A DNA stretch of 64,000 nt from Pelagibius sp965227505 (GTDB lineage Bacteria; Pseudomonadota; Alphaproteobacteria; Kiloniellales; Kiloniellaceae), in assembly GCF_965227505.1 (NCBI RefSeq), contig NZ_OZ245757.1, positions 3,844,001 to 3,908,000 of the forward strand, given 5' to 3'. Position 1 is the stretch's first letter. The number at the start of each line of letters is the position of its first letter. Position numbers and translations under genes: made by a program. Below are positions 59,043 to 64,000 of this stretch, in pieces. The notes beneath the pieces are model-generated. The model was given only the letters and a program-made list of their open reading frames with translations. It was not told the origin of the DNA and did not search any database.

Positions 59043-59786
59043 ATGCTGAACGACCTTCAAGAAAGCTGGTGTGATCAAAAAACATGGGATTTCAGCGGTT
59101 TGAAGGCGCTGTTCCTGAACTGCACCTTGAAGCCCAGCCCGGGCCTCTCCCACACCCAGGGCCTGATCGATATCTCCCGCGCAATCATGGAAAAGAGCGG
59201 CGTCGGCGTCGAGGTGCTGCGCCCGGTCGACTACGACATCGCCTACGGCGTCTATCCGGACATGACCGAGCACGGCTGGGAGACGGACGCCTGGCCGGAG
59301 ATCTATGCCAAGGTAGAGGCCGCCGACATCCTGGTGCTCACGACGCCGATCTGGCTGGGCGAGAAGTCCTCGGTCTGCACCAAGGTGATCGAGCGGCTCT
59401 ATGCCTCTTCCAGCGATCTCAACGAAGCCGGCCAGTATGCCTACTACGGCAAGGTCGGGGGCTGCCTGGTGACCGGCAACGAGGACGGCGCCAAGCACTG
59501 CTCCATGAACATCCTCTATTCGCTCCAGCACCTGGGCTATTCCATCCCGCCCCAGGCCGATGCGGCCTGGCTGGGCGAGGCGGGACCGGGTCCCTCCTAC
59601 ATGGACGAGGGCTCCGGCGGGCCGGAGAACGACTTCACCAACCGCAACACCACCTTCCTCACCTGGAACGTGATGCACCTGGCGCGCCTGCTGAAGGACG
59701 CCGGCGGCTTCCCCGTGCACGGCAACCAGCGCTCCCTCTGGGACGCCGGCTGCCGCTTCGACTACCCCAATCCGGAATACCGCTAG
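59043..59786 (+). CDS. flavodoxin-fold NAD(P)H oxidoreductase
   Basis: A 247-residue protein of the NADPH-dependent FMN reductase/flavodoxin-like family. It has LKALFLNCTLKPSPGLSHTQGLIDISRAIMEKSG at the N-terminus (phosphate-binding loop), ADILVLTTPIWLGEKSSVCTKVIERLY and YYGKVGGCLVTGNEDGAKHC. It likely reduces quinones or other substrates using FMN. It is divergent from the ECF sigma gene, and could be a target of that sigma. Its stop TAG shares CTAG with the convergent binding-protein gene. Confidence 0.85.
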   Translation: MLNDLQESWCDQKTWDFSGLKALFLNCTLKPSPGLSHTQGLIDISRAIMEKSGVGVEVLRPVDYDIAYGVYPDMTEHGWETDAWPEIYAKVEAADILVLTTPIWLGEKSSVCTKVIERLYASSSDLNEAGQYAYYGKVGGCLVTGNEDGAKHCSMNILYSLQHLGYSIPPQADAAWLGEAGPGPSYMDEGSGGPENDFTNRNTTFLTWNVMHLARLLKDAGGFPVHGNQRSLWDAGCRFDYPNPEYR

Positions 59787-60832
59787 CGCCGCTCCGTCAC
59801 CGCGCTTTCCCACTCCGACAGGAAGGCGCGGCGCTTCATGCCGTCGAGGAAGACCAGCAGGCCGGGTCCGAGGCGCACCGGAATCAGCGCGCCGTCGTCG
59901 CCTTCCGGCAGGGCCGGGGCCAGGCTGACCTCGCCGGAGATCACACGCTGGCCCTCCGGCGAAACGAGAAAGTCGATGAAGCTGCCGGCGTCGCCGGGGT
60001 TGTCGCTGGTGGTGGGAATGAGGGCCGTACGCACCATCAGGAGGGTGTAGTCCTGCGGATAGACAATCGCGATCGGCGCCCCGGCGTCGCGCCGCGCCTG
60101 GGCGTAGGAGCCCAGGACGTTGTAGGCGACCGTGATCTCGCCCGCCTCCAGCAGGTCCAGCATCTCCCCCGAGCAGCAGGACAGTCGGGCGGAGAGGTTG
60201 CCGAAGACCTCCATCAGCCGCCAGTAGGTCTCCGACTGCAGGCTGTCCTGGGTGGCGAAGAGGTAGCCGAGGCCGCTGACCTTCGGGTCGTAGGTGGCGA
60301 TCCGACCGGCAAAGCGCCCTTCCTCGCTGCGCAGCAGGCTGAGGAGTTCGAAGCGCGACTGCGGCGGGGCGGCGGTGAAGGCGCGGCTGTTATAGGCGAT
60401 CACCGCCGGCTCCCGGGTGAAGCCGAAGATGCGCTCGCGCCAGCTCGCCCAGCGCGGCAGCCGGGCGGTGGCGGCGGAGCGGTGCAGCCGGGCGTGGCCG
60501 TCGTTCACCAGCTTGATCTGCAGGTCCATGGCCGAAGAGATGGCGAGGTCGTAGGGCTCGCCTTCCGCCGTCTCGGCCTCGGTCACGGCCCGGTAGACGT
60601 CGACGCTGGTCGCCTGGTGGTAAACGATGGCGACGTCCGGCTGCTGGGCGCGAAAGGCGCGCACCAGGCCGTCCATGGCATCGGCATCGGTGGTGCCGAC
60701 GACATGCAGCAGGCTGCGCGGTGTGCCCTCCTGCAGGGCGGGATAGTTGCGGACCTGCTCGATCTCGATCGCCTGTGCTGCTTGCGGAAGGGCGAGGAGC
60801 GCGAGCAGCGCCATGAGAACTGCACAACGCAT
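59783..60832 (-). CDS. periplasmic solute-binding protein linked to a TctDE-like system
   Basis: A 349-residue extracellular solute-binding protein. The signal peptide is MRCAVLMALLALLALPQAAQA. Bilobal binding-protein blocks include LLHVVGTTDADAMDGLVRAFRAQQPDVAIVYHQATSVDVYRAVTE, YDLAISSAMDLQIKLVNDG and SCCSGEMLDLLEAGEITVAYNVLGSYAQARRDAG. It is an iron/sulfate type binding-protein relative, co-transcribed with a sensor kinase and response regulator and overlapping the kinase by one base (TGATG). In TctDE-like systems such proteins probably present a ligand to the kinase rather than to a transporter. The ligand is unknown. Confidence 0.85.
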   Translation of the reverse strand: MRCAVLMALLALLALPQAAQAIEIEQVRNYPALQEGTPRSLLHVVGTTDADAMDGLVRAFRAQQPDVAIVYHQATSVDVYRAVTEAETAEGEPYDLAISSAMDLQIKLVNDGHARLHRSAATARLPRWASWRERIFGFTREPAVIAYNSRAFTAAPPQSRFELLSLLRSEEGRFAGRIATYDPKVSGLGYLFATQDSLQSETYWRLMEVFGNLSARLSCCSGEMLDLLEAGEITVAYNVLGSYAQARRDAGAPIAIVYPQDYTLLMVRTALIPTTSDNPGDAGSFIDFLVSPEGQRVISGEVSLAPALPEGDDGALIPVRLGPGLLVFLDGMKRRAFLSEWESAVTERR

Positions 60833-62295
60833 CAAGATCTTGCCTCTGTGGAAGGGTTCCGGGCGCGGGGCGGCGGAAAGACCAGGCGTGCTTTCAGGCC
60901 CTGAGGTGCGTTCTCCTCCAGCCGCACCCGGCCGCGGTGCGCGCGCATCACCTGGCGGACGATGGAGAGGCCAAGTCCCGAACCAAGGGTCTCCGCCCCG
61001 ACGCTGCCGCGGCGGAAGCGTTCGAAAACCAGATCGCGGTCCCTGCGCGGCACGCCCGGCCCGTGGTCGGCAATGCAGATTTCGGGCGCCGAACCGGCTG
61101 TGACCGTGATGGCGACGAAGTCGTCCGGCGGCCCGTACTTGATGGCGTTGTCCAGGAGGTTGCGGATTGCCTCCAGCAGGGCGATTTCGTCGCCCTCGAT
61201 CCGGGCGTCCTCGTCCAGCGCCATGCGGAAATCGATGCCGCGCATCTCGGCAGCCACCTCCAGGTCGCGGGCGGCGGTGCGGGCCAGCGCCGCCAGGGAA
61301 AGGCTTTGGCGCTGCGCCCGCTCGGCCCGGTAGGCCACCATGGCCTGAGTCAGCAACTGGGTGGTCAACTGCGAGGTCTCGTCCGCGGCGCGGACCATGC
61401 GGCGCAGGCTTTCGTCGCTGGCCGTCCCGGCGCCCGCCTTCAGGCTGACCTCGGCCTGGGCCTTCAAGGCGGCAAGCGGCGTTCGGATCCGGTGGGCGGC
61501 CTCGGCGATGAATTGCTGGCTGGTGTCGAGGGTCAAACGCAGGCGTTCGACGAAGGCGTTGATGGCGTCCACCAGCGGCAGGATCTCCCGCGGGGCGGCG
61601 GTCTCCAGGGGCGAGAAGTCGTCGGAGGCGCGGGCGGCGATGGCCCGTTCGATCTCCTGCACCGGCTTCAGGGCCCGGGCGATGGCGATCCAGGCGAGAA
61701 GGCCCGCAAGCGCCAGGAAGCCGCCGCCCACCGCGGCGGCGGAGACGGCGATGCTGGTGGTCAGCGCGCCGTGGGCTTCGCGGGTCTGGGCGACGGTGAT
61801 CAGAACAGTCTCGCGCCCGCTGCCGGTGAGGATCGAACGGCGCGCCGTGGCGACGCGCACCGTATCGCCCCGGTACTGCTGCGTGAAAAAGACCGGCGCC
61901 TCTTCGCTGAGCGGCAGAGCGCTGCCGCCGGGAAGATCGTCATAGCCGGTGATGACCTGCCCGCGGCCGTCGGCGATGCGGTAGAAGACCCGGTCTTCGC
62001 CCGCCAGGCCCAGCATCTCCAGCGCCGCATAGGGCAGGTCGACGATGATCTCCCCCTCGGCAAGGCGCACCTGTTCGGCGATGGCAATGGCCGAGGCGCC
62101 CAGGATGTTGTCCTGTGTCGCATCGGCCGCCCGCCCGGCGACCGCCTGAACCGAGAGATAAAGCAGGACAGCCAAGCCGGAGAAGACCAGGAGGAGCTGG
62201 CCCAGCAGGCGGCGGCGCAGCGACCAGGTGGCACCCGGCCTGCCAAACTTCGATGACGCCGTCTTTGAGGGGGAAGGCGAGCCGATCGAGGTCAC
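60832..62295 (-). CDS. TctE-like sensor histidine kinase
   Basis: A 487-residue kinase. Start GTG 62295 overlaps the regulator's stop (GTGA); a far longer in-frame extension is antisense to the regulator and rejected. Two membrane spans lie near residues 25-45 and 185-205 with a periplasmic loop between. HAMP follows. The H box is AEAAHRIRTPLAALKAQAEV (His about residue 280), where the usual E after His is R, as in TctE-type kinases. ATPase motifs are NLLDNAIKYG and SGLGLSIVRQVMRAHRG. The promoter faces tctC, as in tricarboxylate-responsive systems. Confidence 0.92.
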   Translation of the reverse strand: MTSIGSPSPSKTASSKFGRPGATWSLRRRLLGQLLLVFSGLAVLLYLSVQAVAGRAADATQDNILGASAIAIAEQVRLAEGEIIVDLPYAALEMLGLAGEDRVFYRIADGRGQVITGYDDLPGGSALPLSEEAPVFFTQQYRGDTVRVATARRSILTGSGRETVLITVAQTREAHGALTTSIAVSAAAVGGGFLALAGLLAWIAIARALKPVQEIERAIAARASDDFSPLETAAPREILPLVDAINAFVERLRLTLDTSQQFIAEAAHRIRTPLAALKAQAEVSLKAGAGTASDESLRRMVRAADETSQLTTQLLTQAMVAYRAERAQRQSLSLAALARTAARDLEVAAEMRGIDFRMALDEDARIEGDEIALLEAIRNLLDNAIKYGPPDDFVAITVTAGSAPEICIADHGPGVPRRDRDLVFERFRRGSVGAETLGSGLGLSIVRQVMRAHRGRVRLEENAPQGLKARLVFPPPRARNPSTEARS

Positions 62296-63002
62296 GGCTG
62301 TTGCCTCTGCGTCTTCCCGCTGTCCTCTTCGGCTGATTCGCGCAGCCGGTAGCCCAGGCCGCGCACCGTTTCGATGACCACGCCGCTGTCCTGGATCTTC
62401 TTGCGCAGGCGGCCGATGTAGACCTCGATCGCGTTCTCGCTGGCGTCGTCGGCCAGACCGAAGAGTTTGTCCATCAACTGGCTCTTGCTGAAAACCTGGC
62501 CGGGCTGGGCGATCAGCACCTCCAGCAACCGCAGTTCGCGGCTGCGCAGGTCCAGCGGCTGGCCGCCGGCGGTGACGCGGGAGGCGGCGGCGTCCAGTTC
62601 CAGGGCGCCGACCTGAACCAGGCTCTGGGACTGCCCGTGGCGGCGGCGCACCACGGCGCGGCAGCGCGCGTCCAGTTCCGCCACATCGAAGGGCTTGGTC
62701 ATGTAGTCGTCGGCCCCGAGATCGAGCAGATGCACCCGGTCGGTGACCTGGGAGCGCGCGGTCAGGATCAGCACCGGCAGGTCGTCCTCGCGGGCGCGGA
62801 TCTGTTGCAGGATCTCGCGGCCGTCGCCGCCGGGCAGCATGATGTCCAGGATCACCAGATCGTAGCCGCCGGCTTCGGCGCGCAGGTAGTCTTCGGCCTC
62901 CGGGGCGCTGCGGGCCCAATCGACGGCATGGCCGCCGCCGCGGAAATGGCGGTCCAGGGCGTCGCCCAGATCCTCGTTATCCTCCACCAAGAGCAGCCTC
63001 AA
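62292..63002 (-). CDS. TctD-like response regulator
   Basis: A 236-residue OmpR-family regulator. Start is TTG at 63002, with GAAGGGG about nine bases upstream. The receiver has ED at the acid pocket (LLVEDNEDLG), phospho-Asp in VILDIMLPGGDG (about residue 51), and MTKPFDVAEL. The winged helix is RSRELRLLEVLIAQPGQVFSKSQLMDKLFGLADDASENAIEVYIGRLRKKIQDSGVVIETVRGLGYRLR. It is divergent from the tctC gene and probably activates it. Confidence 0.93.
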   Translation of the reverse strand: MRLLLVEDNEDLGDALDRHFRGGGHAVDWARSAPEAEDYLRAEAGGYDLVILDIMLPGGDGREILQQIRAREDDLPVLILTARSQVTDRVHLLDLGADDYMTKPFDVAELDARCRAVVRRRHGQSQSLVQVGALELDAAASRVTAGGQPLDLRSRELRLLEVLIAQPGQVFSKSQLMDKLFGLADDASENAIEVYIGRLRKKIQDSGVVIETVRGLGYRLRESAEEDSGKTQRQQP

Positions 63003-63187
63003 AAGCGGGCCCCTTCGTTCTTTTTGCCGCCGCGCCCCTCCCCCGGTCGACCCCTTAGCCGATCCCCTGGCCGATTAGGCGTATTTGCCTGGCAGGATCG
63101 CGACAGGTTGGCGTCAGGTTCCCACGCTATGGTCCCCTTTGGGTAAGGCGGGCAATCAACCCGTCAATAATGCATTGGGAGGAAAGA

Positions 63188-64000
63188 ATGCGAAAGTTTC
63201 CCATGACCCGCCGCGCCTTTGCGGCGGCGGCTGGCGCTGCTCTGGCCGCGTCTCTCGGTCTGGCTTCGGCCCAAGCACAAGAAATCGACAAGCTGCACTT
63301 CCTGATCCCCGGCGGCGCGGGCGGCGGCTGGGATGGCACCGCGCGGGGCACCGGCGAGGCCCTGACCAAGGCCGGGCTGGTCGGATCGGCATCCTATGAG
63401 AACATGTCCGGCGGCGGCGGCGGCAAGGCCATCGCCCACCTGATCGAGACGGCGGAGAAGCAGGAAGGCACCCTGATGGTGAATTCCACGCCGATCGTCA
63501 TCCGCTCGCTCCAGGGCGTGTTCCCGCAGTCCTTCCGCGACCTGACGCCCATCGCCTCCACCATCGGCGACTACGCTGCCATGGTGGTGAACAAGGACTC
63601 TTCGATCCAGGATTTCTCCGGCCTCGTTGCGGCCTACAACGCCGATCCCACGAACGTTGCCATCGGCGGCGGTTCGGTGGCCGGCGGCATGGACCATCTG
63701 GTCGCCGCCCTGGTCATGAAGGGCACGGGCGCAGAGCCGACCGCGGTGAAGTACATTCCCTACGACGCTGGCGGCAAGGCCATGGCGGGCCTGCTTTCCG
63801 GTGAGATCAAGGCGCTCTCCACCGGCTTCGGCGAGGCCATCGAACTGGCCAAGCAGGGCGAGGTGCGGATTCTCTGCGTCACCTCGATGGACCGCCTGGA
63901 CGCGGCCCCCGACGTGCCGACCTGCGACGAAGCCGGGTCCACGGGCACCCAGTTCGTGAACTGGCGCGGCTTCTTTGCCGCTCCCGGCCTCTCGGAGGAA
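63188..64000 (+). CDS. tctC: tripartite tricarboxylate transporter substrate-binding protein (cut by window edge)
   Basis: The first 271 codons of a binding protein. The leader MRKFPMTRRAFAAAAGAALAASLGLASAQAQ has a Tat-like MTRRAF. The mature start EIDKLHFLIPGGAGGGWDGTARGTGEALTKAGL, then NMSGGGGGKAIAHLIETAEKQEGTLMVNSTPIVIRSL and AYNADPTNVAIGGGSVAGGMDHLVAALV, are typical of TctC/Bug receptors. They bind citrate or other carboxylates for the TctAB membrane subunits, which should follow beyond the window. GGAGGAAAG precedes the ATG. The divergent TctD/TctE/binding-protein operon probably regulates it. Confidence 0.93.
   Translation, partial: MRKFPMTRRAFAAAAGAALAASLGLASAQAQEIDKLHFLIPGGAGGGWDGTARGTGEALTKAGLVGSASYENMSGGGGGKAIAHLIETAEKQEGTLMVNSTPIVIRSLQGVFPQSFRDLTPIASTIGDYAAMVVNKDSSIQDFSGLVAAYNADPTNVAIGGGSVAGGMDHLVAALVMKGTGAEPTAVKYIPYDAGGKAMAGLLSGEIKALSTGFGEAIELAKQGEVRILCVTSMDRLDAAPDVPTCDEAGSTGTQFVNWRGFFAAPGLSEE

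Overview
The window is a GC-rich, densely coded chromosomal segment. It looks alphaproteobacterial, most like the free-living (often marine) Rhodospirillales/Kiloniellales type. The support is many four-base start/stop overlaps, Tat-type leaders, a protocatechuate operon, CaiB-type CoA transferases, a sulfonate (dihydroxypropanesulfonate) oxidation cluster, a TctC-type binding protein with its own two-component system, and an alphaproteobacterial intergenic repeat. I see no rRNA, tRNA, CRISPR array, phage or insertion sequence. About 64 coding regions are called; one is cut at each edge.

Layout. 1-11 kb: a cut-off exported protein, a tandem AAA+ ATPase, a secreted beta-propeller/phytase-like protein, a nu-type GST coupled to a class III CoA-transferase relative, gluconate/idonate dehydrogenases, a GFA protein and a small molybdopterin-fold protein. 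11-18.7 kb: an MsrB-MsrA fusion, a flavin PPOX protein, an hpsNOP-like sulfonate oxidation operon, an MttB-family methyltransferase homologue and a ketopantoate reductase-like protein. 18.9-20.4 kb: two tandem paralogous lipoproteins of a family I do not recognise. 20.4-25 kb: pcaDCHG, a BKACE-type cleavage enzyme and pcaB. 25-29 kb: a tight operon of a PLP gamma-family enzyme, a DAO-type flavoenzyme and an iron alcohol dehydrogenase. 28.9-32.4 kb: znuA divergent from znuCB-zur around a Zur-like site. 32-40.5 kb: a PGRP-type amidase, an EamA exporter and its MarR regulator with twin operators, a DUF3179 protein, a 34-residue membrane ORF, a dienelactone hydrolase-like protein, and an IclR-controlled citrate-lyase-like/CoA-transferase pair.

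40.6-51.8 kb: an LplT-PlsC-Aas triple fusion behind twin TetR-type sites, beta-carbonic anhydrase, an MscS channel, a ferritin-like protein, cytochrome c, an ECF sigma factor followed by two anti-sigma-like genes, and a sulfatase. 51.8-58.8 kb: a two-component system divergent from a four-EF-hand protein, a ketone-body module (adc, bdhA, patatin) and a second ECF/zf-HC2 pair. 59-64 kb: a flavodoxin-fold oxidoreductase and a TctD/TctE/binding-protein operon divergent from tctC.

A recurring theme is short (12-15 bp) tandem duplications. Several contain or abut stop codons. Those inside reading frames have periods of 12 or 15, while most of those at gene ends have periods of 13 or 14.
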